From Phalacrocorax aristotelis (lineage: Eukaryota; Chordata; Aves; Suliformes; Phalacrocoracidae): a DNA stretch of 64,000 bases. Where the stretch lies: NCBI RefSeq assembly GCF_949628215.1, contig NC_134276.1, forward strand, positions 132,618,125-132,682,124, in the 5' to 3' direction. The notes under the pieces were generated by a model that saw only the letters and a program-made list of their open reading frames with translations, was not told the origin of the DNA and did not search any database. The translations under genes were made by a program, and so were the position numbers. Shown piece by piece: positions 23,801 to 34,538 of this stretch. The first letter of the stretch is position 1; each line of letters begins with the position of its first letter.

Positions 23801-26800
23801 CTGGGAGCACAGGCACACTGTGCATGCGCCCACAGTGGTGGTGGGGAACCTCTGCCACACAAGTTGGTGGGGTGGCAGCCTCTGTCACCATCCCTGGGGA
23901 GCGCGGGGTGCCTTCAGCTCCTGCCCGCTCCACGGATCAGGAGGAGAACGAACTGGCTCATTCCAGCCTGGGACCTGCACAGGCTTCCCTAGCGGGGTTT
24001 GTGCCGACGGCGCACAGGAGATGGGCTAAACTGTGCTAAAAGACTGGAAACAGCAGGTTGCAAGATGTGGTTGAGAAATCGAACTCCTGGGTTGTGGCAG
24101 GAGCCATGTCCTTGGATTTCAGAGTCTGACAGAGGAAAATGACCCGGTAGCATGCTTTATGTGGTGCAACACATAGAGGACTTGGCAATGCTTCTTGCTA
24201 CAGCGGGCCTCAAAACTGCTGGGTGTTGAGAAGGGACAGACGACCTCTCACTGGAGGCCCGCGCCTGCGTGCGTGCAGAGGGGCTCCTCAGCGTACCGGA
24301 GCAAGGGCGCTTCTCAGAGGCTGAAGCTGGTCTCCTCAACATGGAAGCCATGGATGGCGCAGCGGTGCCGGGTCACGAGGCAGAGACAAATCCCATGGGC
24401 GGGACATGGGCTAGGCAGCAGCAGACCTTTCAGGCAGCACCCTTTGGGGAAGCTGTTCATAGGTGACCTGCTGAAACGCTCTCCTCTTGCCAGCTCAGAG
24501 CTGATCTCTCAGCACTGAAGTTCATGCAGAGCCTCTGCCAACGCTGCCTCTTCTTTTGCAACCATGAATCACCCTTTGGAGACCTCCAGTCTGGAAAGCA
24601 TTTCCCGTTTGGTGTGTTCTCCTTTTGCTCTGAGGCTCTCCTGGTGTTTGATCAGAGTACGTGGAGCTGGCCCCGAGCGGCAGGATTCAAAGACAGGTAA
24701 AGAGCTTCTTGGGCAAGAACATAAGCTTTTTCTTTTTTCCCCCCTCCCTTTTTTTCCCCAGATCTGGAATAAAATGACTTGCTGTCCCCCAGATACCAGT
24801 GATCCTCCCACTCCTGGAATGCCCTAGAGATGGTAGGCCTCCCTCAGTTTTTTCCAAATACTAACTCAGGCATTGCTGCCTTCCCAACACAGAGACAGGG
24901 AAGGAACATAACGGAGTTTGGAACAAACACTGCTTTGCAGTTCCTTTTTTTGTCCCAAGTGCTGCTCCCCTGGCTGTGGCCTGCGACCCAAAGCGCTGAG
25001 TTCGTGAGACTGGGGGCTGAGGCTGTGAGTCCTGCTGGGTATTTGTGTAGCGTCCCAGGCAGTCCTTATGCTCGATGAACCCGTGTTGCGCAAAGGCTGC
25101 ACTACCGGTGATACAGCCACCTCAGCAAATCTTGAGGGAATCTAGCTTGCAGAGAATCGTGCTGGTGGCTAACCCTGGGTGAAACCCTGGAAGGAGGAAT
25201 TGGAAACGCCACCTTTTTCTGGAATGTGGACAAGGCCATGGTTCTGAGGAATGCCAAAGCTGTATCCCTGCACTATTTGTAGGAGAGGTTTCTGTAAAGC
25301 ACTCACCACATTATGTCTAACGTGCACCAAGGGGATGGCTGTTTGCTAGGTTAGAATAACGAAGCATGTGAGGGCATGAAGCAAAAGCAAGACTCCCATC
25401 TTGCTCCTGCCACATTCTCTACGCTGCATCTTTTTTCCATCACAAATAAAAGCCGTTAACTACGCCTCTCCATTTCCTTTCTTTCTTTTTTCTAAGCTGT
25501 CCAGGTTGTGCTGGAGGGAGGCAGTCGAAGGAGCTCAGCAGGGAGCCAGGAGGAGGTGAGTGAAGGGCAAAATGGGAGCCCGATGAGTGGCGCCACTGCC
25601 CTCAGCTCCACCTTCTCCCGCCCACTGCCGGCTGCTGCCCGGCCGCCTCCCCCCAAGCACCCGCCGTCGCCCTGGGTGGCGCAGTCAGCCAAGGGGGCAG
25701 CCACAGTGGAACCGTTTTAAAAGCAAACCGAGTATCATGTGAAGGTAAATAAACAGTATGCTGAAAAATCATGCCTCGTTACCTGCTGCTGCCAGGGACT
25801 GATCATTTTGGCCAGGAAGACAGAAAAAGCTTCTTAATGCGTCCAAATATTCCAGGGCCCTTGTGGACGCCTGTAAGACAAAGAAATCCTCGTTATCAGA
25901 AGTCAGAGCTACCCACAGCCATTTCCTCATTGGTTCCCTTCATCTGTGCCTCTTACGTAATCCTTGCCCAACAACTAACTCTGACCTCAGATGAAGGGCA
26001 CCCTGAGTGAAGGACAGCTCTGATTTGATCCTTGGACGTGACGGTTCATATTTGGGATGCTAGAGCCAGCTTGTGGTGGCTGCAGTTTGCGTTGCGTGGC
26101 AGCGATTACTTTCAGAATATTTTGCTCATGTTAAAAATGTGTCTGTCACACTGTGAGAACCACGACCTCCATCTGTGCTGTGTTAGCAAAGAGAGGTTCA
26201 TAAAAATCACGATTCAAAACCTCCCTCCCCTTTCCAATCTTCTGACAGGCTGTGTCAGCCCTCGTCACTCCCTTCTGCTCCTCTCGTCGCATTACCTACC
26301 CTGCTTCCCAGCCCGCTGCAGCGCTTATTTAAATGTGTTGCCTCTCAGGAAGCCATTTCCTAACACAGAGTTGGCTGGTGGTTGAATTCGTGGGTATTTC
26401 CTCTTGACTTCAGGACACAGCATCATGAAAGAAGAACAAAACTGATTATCTGCCTGGATTTTTAATGGATGCAAGACAGAAAGATGAACAGTGTGGACTG
26501 AATACATAAATTAATTCAAACACGTTCCTCCACACATTGAGATTTTGCTAGTTTCACTCTAAGTACAAGAACAGATACTTTGTGTCTCTGAATTTATGTA
26601 AATCTAAGAAAAGTTAATGCAAATTCACAACCTTCTGCTCATTTGTTGTTCAGCAAACAGTTTGGAAGAGTTTTAGAACCACTTACGAGTTAGCTTACAA
26701 AACAAAACTCTTGAAATACCCAGTATTGTATTTTGCTTTTGCTTGGAAAATGGCTGCGAGTTAGTTCAGCCTTCAACACAAACAACGAAGTCCCCACCAC

Positions 26801-29229
26801 TACTCCCTCAACAGAATACAGTGACAAGACCAGCGCAGTATTACAACAAAATGCATAAATATTTGCTTCTAGGCACAGGCACCCTGCATATGCTAGAAGC
26901 AGAAAAATACATACCACACATGAAAGCCCAGACACATATGCAAGCATGTGCTGACATACAGACACACGCATGCAAGCTTAATACATGCCTCAGTAGAAAA
27001 GTACCGTATCTGCTATACTCAGAAAAGTAAATTAATGTAATAGAGAGAAAATATCACCACTGTATGCAAATATATAAGTACTGCATCTAAACACATGCAC
27101 ACACCTGCATAAATACAAAGCACAAACAGCGTACAGCACAAAAATTGTAACTTATTGTACAGAGAAAATCGCACTTGTAACGTTCCCTGGGCTGCAAACA
27201 GACATGCAAATTGTCTATGTTCCCAAACAATGATGTATCATGTAACTTCTGCACCTCCCTCATTCTTTCTAAGGACATAAGACTCCGAAAAGGATGGAAT
27301 GTATTCCGCTGAGTTGGCAAAGCAACTTGAGGCAAAGATTGCAGAACATACTGAAGAGGGACTCACATCTGCAGACCGCACAATGAGTATACTCACATTT
27401 GCAACAAAGGGAGAAACACAGATGGGAGAGGGGAGCAGAGAAAAGCTGCAAATTGATCTGGCAGGCGAAATGCAGAGTGGCACAAATGAGATGGAGGAGC
27501 AGAAGACACAGGGAAGAGTTGGGTGAGAGGGTTAAAGGATGCCCTTGGAGCTTGAGCAAGGCAGTTGCATGCTAGACACCAATCCCACCACCAGGATCTG
27601 AAGGGCAAGAAGAACTGGGATGCAGAAGTGGGCATGTCACACAAAGGAGTTTTGCATAGGATTTAAGGGGCAAAACACACTTGATGCAGGCATGCCCGGA
27701 AAAATGAGATGTGTGGAAAATGAAGGGGGGGATGCGAGATGAATTTTGTACATGGGATAAAGGCAGTCACAAAGGGAAGCTAGGGAGAGGGCCATGGGAG
27801 GAATGCTGCCGAGAATACAGGTACAAGGCAAAAGTTGAGAAGCAACAGACGAGGTAAAAATTGCAAAGACGATATGGTGGGGAGCTTGGAAGGGAGTATG
27901 TGAGGCTGCCAGTGCTGGGGGGGCAGGGGGAGGTCACAGACAGCACACCAGTTTGTAGGGCTGACCAAGCAGCCACATCATACAGATTGTTGAGAACAGG
28001 CTTCCCTTACACAAACAGGTGTTTGTTTGCACCTGTGGGTGTGCTGCCTGTGCCAGCAATGCGCTTTGGGCACAGCAACATCACTGAGAATAATCCTCGT
28101 GTTCTCCCCTCTAGGATGTTGTGTCAAGGCCTGTTTGTGCATTAATGTGAAAATGTCTCTGGTGAGGGATGCCTGTTGGTGTAGTTTTGCATTTCCAGTA
28201 GCTGAGCGCCTGAAGGAAAGGATGGAAGACCTGAATTGGTGAAGAGAACAGCAGAGCCATGAGCCATGCGTCTCCTGACAAGCAGAAGCGGAGAGGAACA
28301 ACATCTGGCCACTTCATAGACTTTTTTTGGCTCCTATTTTTGGGTGTAGCTCCAGAAATTAAGATTTTTTTCTTGCAGAAGAGAGGGATGAATGAAGTAT
28401 ACCTGAACCAATCCCGGGCTTGGATGCTGATAGCAGCTACACCTGAGAAGTTGGTCAAAGGGGCTTATGAAACGGGGGGGAAAAATTAACACTTGTATTT
28501 TCATGCTTTGTTATTTTGGTATTAGTCTAGATCTGTGTGTCTGGGTTACATGACAATTTCTTTGGGGCAGAAATCATCTGACAGAAGCAGCTGTATTTGC
28601 GGAGAAGACGAGATGACAAGGAGGGGACCTCCTACCTCCCTGTCACACAGATTATAATTTACCCAGTCTCTTTCATACTTCCCTTCAGGGGACATGTACT
28701 TAATACCCTCCCTGTTCTACAAGTACCAATCCCTTTTTCTATTAAATAAATGCTCAAACTGAAACAGATTTGATTAAACTCAGAACACCAGGTCTAAATC
28801 CTAACTATGCATGGAGGCTTACTGAGTTCATATCAGAAGGACGGGAAGGCCTTTTGTGCCTGAACACATTTTCCAAGCGGATGGATTAATAACCTTGCCT
28901 TGCACCTGTGAGAACGGCTGTGTGCACGCATACATCTGTATGTACTCATGTGCATGCTTAGTTTTGTACTTAGGTAGGCTTGCAAACACACACAGAAATT
29001 TTGTGTGTGCCTGTGATTAGGAGTGGGACAATACAGATCTTCTGGGAAAGAGTAAAGGGAATTTAGTCATCCCTGTCTGCTCAAGCTGATAAACAACGGT
29101 CTGAAGCACGGCTGTAGGAACATCTGTTCAGCTAGCAACAAATCCTTGCAGCTGCAAGACGCAACCTGCTAATCTGCAGAAAGAACTTTTGCATAAAAGG
29201 AGACTCAGGGCTGGGTGGTGATCTTTCTC
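23801..29229. other. Spacer between MLF2 and PTMS
   Basis: No recognised protein. GC-rich patches continue to about 24450 and recur at 25500-25700. There are short CA/TG-rich tracts around 26880-26970 and 27095-27110. Isolated splice-like and AATAAA signals on the plus strand (24697, 24762, 25497-25555, 25747) are described in the findings but do not make a convincing gene. Confidence 0.5.
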
Positions 29230-29385
29230 AGCGGGCCGCCCCCTGCCCGGAGGCACCGCCAACGCCTCCGCGGCCGGCGGGGGCCGGGAACGGGCGCGGG
29301 CAGAAGGCGGGACGAGCCCGGTTTTCAGGGCGGGCAGGCAGGGCGCTGCGGCAGGCGCTAGGGGTCAGTGTCGCACGCCGTACGC

Positions 29386-29411
29386 GGCCCGGCCCGGCCC
29401 GGCCCGGCCCG
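29386..29411. repeat. (GGCCC)n pentanucleotide repeat
   Basis: Five tandem GGCCC units in the PTMS upstream CpG island. Confidence 0.85.
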
Positions 29412-30680
29412 TCCTGCTCTCCCCTCGCCCCGCCTCGCCGCCGGAACGGGAGGCTGGGATGGCAGCGGGCAGGAGGAGCCGCCCCCGGCGAAGAGCGTTA
29501 GCGGGGCACCGCCACCACCACAGCCTGGAGCCGCCGAGGGTCCGCCGCGACACCGGGAGGGGGGGCTCACGGGGTCCCCGGCCCTAACAGCTGCCGTGGG
29601 GCAGCAGACGGGACTGAAGGGGACACCGGGGTGCGGAACAGCGGGGAGCTCCGCCGGCGGCAGCGAGGGGTCCCCGCTTTTCGGGTGCTTCAAAACAGAA
29701 CCCTCTCCTCACAAGTCGCCGCGGGGGGAAGCCGGGCTCGGCAGTGCCCCACAGCGCTCCCAGGGCGGCGGAAGGGAGCCCGCTGCCGTCCTCGGTCCTT
29801 CGCGCACCTTCCACATTACCCCACGTGCCAGCGACCCCTCCCTCCTCACTGCAGCAACGGTCCCTGCGCCGCGCCACCCCCCCCCCCGCGCCAGACCGCC
29901 TACCCCCCCAACAGCCAATAGGAAGCCTGTTGCCAGGCAGACGGCTCATTTGAATAGCCCAATCAGACGCCCAGCCGTTAGCCTTTCCTAATATGGGGAA
30001 TCGGGATGCGCTCGCTAACCCTCCCCTCGCCGCCGACGCGCGCCCGAGCCGGCCCCGCCCTCTCCCTCCACCGCGGACAGAGCGCGGGAAACGCAGCCTG
30101 GCTGCCGCCCCGCCCCCACTCCGGCGGGTTCCCGGGCGGGGGGAGGGGAGGGCTGGGCCGGACCGCAGGTTGGGTGGGAGGAGCCCCGCCGCCGGGAGCG
30201 CTTCCAGAAGGGGGGGGTGGGGAGGGGGAGGGCAGCTGGAGTGGAAAATTCCAGGCGGGAGGCCTCATGAGCCCCGCCGTCGCCAGCGGTGCCCTCCCAC
30301 ACGGCCCCGCAGCGCCGCTCCTCGCCCGCCCCAGGGTCACCCGGGAGGGGTGGCCCGCAGAAGGCTCGGCTCTCCCCTGAGCAGCGCTTGGCACAGCAGA
30401 GACAGCGGAGCGGGGCTTCGGTGCTTCGCGCCCCCGCCTGCCCTCGACGGGCTGGGGGGTCGGGGAGGGGGAGGTGGCGCCGCCCTCGCTGGGGGCTGCG
30501 GTGAGTCCCCGCTGTCGGGCGGCCGCTGGCCCTTGCAGAGCGCCGAGCCCACATTGTTCTGGCTGCCGTGCTCCCCGCGGCTCGGCTCGGCCCGGCCCGG
30601 CCCTCCCTCCTTCCCTCCTCCGCCTCCCGTCCCTCTCCCCTCCCTCCCCAGGTCCCTCCTTCCGTCGTCACCGGGCGGTG

Positions 30681-30687
30681 TATAAAT
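30681..30687 (+). promoter_or_regulatory. PTMS: TATA box of PTMS
   Basis: TATAAAT flanked by GC-rich sequence (CGGGCGGTG before it) lies 191 bp upstream of the PTMS start codon. It predicts a transcription start near 30710 and a 5' UTR of about 160 nt with no intron before the ATG. Confidence 0.6.
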
Positions 30688-30871
30688 CCCCTTCCCCGCC
30701 GTATCCCCCCACCGCGGGAGACCCTGGTAGTTTGGCCCCCGGGGCGGGAGCCCGCCGCCTCCGCACCGCTGGGACCTTGCGCTTCTCACCGCTGACAGCC
30801 CCCCTTCTCTCCCCGCGGGGCTCCCCTCGGACGGTTCCCACCGGCCTCTTCCCTTCACTGCCCGGGCCAGG

Positions 30872-33412
30872 ATGTCGGAAAAACGCGTCGAGGAGGCGCC
30901 TGCGGAGCTGAGCGCTAAGGTGAGGTTTCGCCGGCCAGCTGGCCCGCTCCCCGCGGCGGAGGGAAAGGGGGCAAAGGACACCAACCACCCCCATGCCTCA
31001 CCCGGGGCCGCGCAGCAGCGTATGATGTGCCCGGCCGGCGGAGGGCGCGCGCGCCCGAGGGCCCTCGCGCCGTCCGGCCAATGGGGGGGGGGGGCGGGGC
31101 GGGGGGGAGGGCTCGAGGGCCCTCGCAGCCCCCGCCCCGCCCCCGCCCCCCCATTGGCCAGGCGGCGCGCGCGCTGGGTTCGCCTCAGCTACGATGGGGG
31201 GAGGGGATCCCGCCGGCAGGTTTCCCGTCTGGCGGCAGATCCGTTAGGGAACGGTTTAACGGCGGCGGGGTCACCGAGGGGCGGAAAGCTGTGTGAACAC
31301 AAAGCACAGGCTACCCGGGTGGTGGTGGTAGGAGGGCCGGAAACCTCCATCCTACGGACGAGGTTCTTTTAAAGAAAAAAAAAAACTCTTACGTACTGCT
31401 TGGTTGCCACAAGTGTGTTGTCTAAAAGTAGCCCTCATGCGTTTTTGCTGCTTTTTCTTTCCCAGGAAGGGCAGATTTAACGCCTAATAACGCCTTTTCT
31501 CTCCTCGCCGTTATTCCACATCTCCTTTAAACCCTTTGTTTAGCATCCCAGTCTTATTTTCTTGCCACTGACCACCAGAATGTTTTTTCTGGTCTCACGT
31601 ACAGGAAATGAAAGAAAAGAAGGAAAAACTTGATGAGAAAACAGTCCACAAAGAAAAGAAGAAGGAGATAGTAGAGGTGAGGTCCTTCTGGGGGATAGAT
31701 TTAGAGGCACCGGGGAGGGTTTATAAGGGGTGGTTATCCTGGCTCGCTGCAGGTAATGAATATAAAGGGAATATGGGAGATAAAGAGAACTTGTAATGGC
31801 CAGGAGAACATGTAACGGAGAGGGGCAAATGAAGAGCAAGCTGCAGAATATATGTAGAGAATGAGCCTTGAAAGACTCAGCACAGTCAGCATGGCCCAGT
31901 GAGAAGAAGAAAAGGTCAAAGAAGGGAATTGAGACAAGGGCAAGTAGGAGTTAGGAGGAAGGTGACACAGGAGATGTGGTCCTACACCTACTGAAGTATC
32001 CTGGGGTGCTTAAGGATTAATAAGTTGAAGAAGGTGGGAGGTGGAACAATGAGGAATTGCACAGATTGATGAAGGTCAGAAGGGTTCTGGAAGCGGATGT
32101 ACTACAAGCATAGGCTAAGCCATTAGCCTGTAACCAGAGAGATGTTCTAATTGTTGGGATGGGATGGCAGCACCTTGTTGGGACGTAAGCTTGTGGAAGT
32201 CAAGGAGGTTCGTGTTGGTGGGGAGGGACTGGAAGGATTGGTTTTGGAAAGAAGGCAGGTTGGGAGGAGGGTTTTGGCTGGGATGGTGGAAACGGTGCTG
32301 TCTGAGTAACAGTGCAGAGGTCACTCGATGCACATCTGAGATGAGCATGAAGTGGTTGTAGCTGTGGAGGTTGTTCTTGCACTTGCAGCAGCAAGCGCAT
32401 GGTAATGTCATCCTGACGCTGGTTTCTGCTCTGACCAATTTGTTTCACTCAGGATGAGGAAAATGGAGCTGAAGAGGATGAGGAGGAGAACCCTGATGAT
32501 GTGGATGAAGAAGAAGGTGGTGATGAGGATGAAGGTAGGAATAATTGGTGTAGGGAGAATGGGAGGAATCAGGCTATGGGGGAATAGAAGACCATGGAGG
32601 GAAATTCTTCCTCTGACTGTGAGATTACATTCCCTTAAATGCCACTTCAATGAACCTGTGATTTCCTCTCTTGCTTGTGCTTAGAGGGAGACGAGAATGG
32701 GCAAGAGCAGGATGGTCATGCAGAAAAACGATCTGCAGAGGAGGAAGAGGTGAGTTGATAGTGCGGGAGAAATGGCAGTGAGAAGGAACTAGGTTACCTG
32801 CTATGTGCTGATCAAATCTGCCCGGATGCTGTTGCTGAACATCTCAAATTGGCCTCGGGTCTCATTGCTGCTTCAGCAGCAGATGGGTAAACAAGCCTGA
32901 CATGGCAAATGGATAATAAACCCCTGTAGGCTCCTTGTAGGATCCAGGTCCTTCCACGAGCAGTTGCAGAGCTGAGTGTTTGAGAGTCAAGGTGCTTGAG
33001 ATCATGCTGGGCGATGGCCCCTCAAACACCGGTGATTTATGGGCTTCAGGCCAGAAGATGGACTTGTAAGGGCAGATCCCAGAATCTGTCTGAAGTGATG
33101 TGAGCCTGGGCTTATGCCTCTCGAAAGTAACGGTGCAGATGTCCGTCCAAATGGAGCTGTCCATGTCTTAACTGTGACTGTCAACAGAATAGTTTTGTCA
33201 GGCACAGAAAGATCCTTTAAAGAGGAGTGGGTTTAGGGTGGGCTTAACAGAGTTTTCGATATGGAGGGAAGAGCAGCAGTAAGAATTTTGTGGAGAGATG
33301 AGCTGCCTTGGTGTGGTGGCTATTCAATTGTAAATCCTTTTTCTCTCTGTGTCCTGTGTAGGATGAAGTGGATCCAAAGAGACAGAAGACAGAAAACGGG
33401 TCTTCAGCTTGA
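30872..33412 (+). CDS. PTMS: Parathymosin
   Basis: Parathymosin is a small, very acidic, intrinsically disordered nuclear protein related to prothymosin alpha and known to bind histone H1 and Zn2+. Exons are 30872-30919, 31605-31676, 32453-32534, 32685-32749 and 33362-33412 (stop TGA). All introns are GT-AG and in frame. The total is 318 bp, 105 residues (human 102). Landmarks: MSEKRVEEAPAELSAK (exon 1, acetylation-prone MSE start); the basic KEKKEKLDEKTVHKEKKKE (exon 2, residues 17-40); the Glu/Asp-rich core (about 41-90); and the C-terminal nuclear localisation motif DPKRQKTENGSSA. Human PTMS ends TENGASA. Prothymosin alpha starts differently (SDAAVDTSSE), so PTMS is preferred. Five introns-containing exons and an intact frame rule out a retropseudogene. 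Confidence 0.97.
31045..31172. repeat. Nested inverted repeats with two CCAAT boxes in PTMS intron 1
   Basis: A G-rich arm beginning GGCCAATGGGGG (31076-31107) is matched by a C-rich arm ending CCCCCCATTGGCC (31129-31159). This places CCAAT at 31078-31082 and ATTGG at 31153-31157, facing each other. The perfect palindrome CGAGGGCCCTCG occurs twice (31056-31067 and 31114-31125). GCGCGCGC runs sit outside both arms. Confidence 0.85.
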
Positions 33413-34302
33413 GTCCTCCCCTCCCATCTCCTCTGTTCCGTCCATCTCTCCTCCTCCATTCCAGCCTGTGCTTGCACTGTCCATTAGCCTCTGGCTTCAC
33501 ACAATCTCAGATGAGGAAAGATTAGAAAAGCTCTCAAACAGGGAAGACAGCAGTTTCCTTCTCACCCGAAGATCTAGCCCATCCGTGGCATTCCCCAGCT
33601 GAAATTATCCCAGTCCCCCACATCCTTTCAGCTGTGCCCCACTTACAAATGATCCTCTTTCCTCAAGAATCTCATTCTTTCCTGGAGCCCAGTATGTAAC
33701 GTTGCCAGGCCCGTGTACCAGGCTCTTCACGTGGCAAGCACTTCTCCTTCCATTTTCACTTACCCGTCTTTTTTTCTCAGTAGTATGACTGAGATTCTCG
33801 ACAGCTTCTGCTCCCCAGACCTGCTGTCAGACACCCTCCCTGAGTCCAGGAGGCTGCGGGCACAGAGCTCATGATGCGTTTTCCAGTCCTAGGCCTCCTC
33901 TCCTCTGCTTTCCTGTTGAACCCTGAGAGACAAAGAAAAAGAATATCACAAGCAAGTAATGGTTCTATTAAACCACACATGGAGACAGAATTTATTTTAA
34001 GCTTTTTTTCTTCCAAGTTTACATGACAGCAAGCTGGCCCTCGTGAATTTTTCAGAAGATAAGGGTTGTTTTTATATATGAATTTCATCTGAACTGTGTA
34101 TTTTTTTAATTTGGAGGCTTTTTTAAAACAAATCAAGAGAGAAACAATTGGGGACCAAACTTTTGATTTCCATGATTTCCCTTCAGATTTTCTTGTGACC
34201 ATTTTGTAAATTAAAGGCAATATAGCCACAGCATTTTCTATGGCACAGACATCACGAGGATGATAGATATAAATATATATATTGTTTTCAACTAGCACTG
34301 TA

Positions 34303-34308
34303 AATAAA
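34303..34308 (+). terminator. PTMS: PTMS polyadenylation signal
   Basis: AATAAA in CTGTAAATAAAAGC, about 890 nt after the PTMS stop. The 3' UTR is therefore about 33413-34325. The AT-rich stretch 34060-34300 before it is 3' UTR-like. Confidence 0.8.
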
Positions 34309-34526
34309 AGCATTTAAAAATATTTCAAAGGGCTTGTGTGGCCAGTTGTGTCTGTATGCTTTGGGTTACATTCTGATCGGACAGGTAGAAGCTGGGTTGT
34401 GGAAAGGTGGGATGGTTTGACCGACAGCAGGTAGAAAGGGGAACTGTAACTTAAGTCAAAGGACCCACGTTAATAGTTCGACCGACTGCTGCATGCTGGA
34501 GACCAGTGTGGGTGGGTCCTGCTTCT

Positions 34527-34538
34527 GCCCCCTGGTGC
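34527..34538 (-). promoter_or_regulatory. CTCF-like motif, weaker
   Basis: GCCCCCTGGTGC matches the reverse CTCF core GCCMYCTRSTGG at 11 of 12 positions. It sits about 200 bp past the PTMS poly(A) site. Predicted from sequence only. Confidence 0.35.

Larger units (their letters stand above)
29230..31310 (+). promoter_or_regulatory. PTMS: PTMS CpG island and promoter region
   Basis: A roughly 2-kb CpG-dense block surrounds PTMS exon 1. Visible elements are a CACGTG E-box near 29822-29827, CCAAT boxes at 29915-29919 and 29959-29963, several GC boxes (GGGCGG/CCGCCC type), and a TATA box at 30681. Long frames in this block are a by-product of GC richness and are not called as genes. Confidence 0.8.

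Noticed and set aside
29368..30685. Long frames on both strands upstream of PTMS (207-230 residues)
   Set aside because: Same GC-island artefact; low-complexity translation, no domain, and it overlaps the PTMS promoter elements and TATA box.
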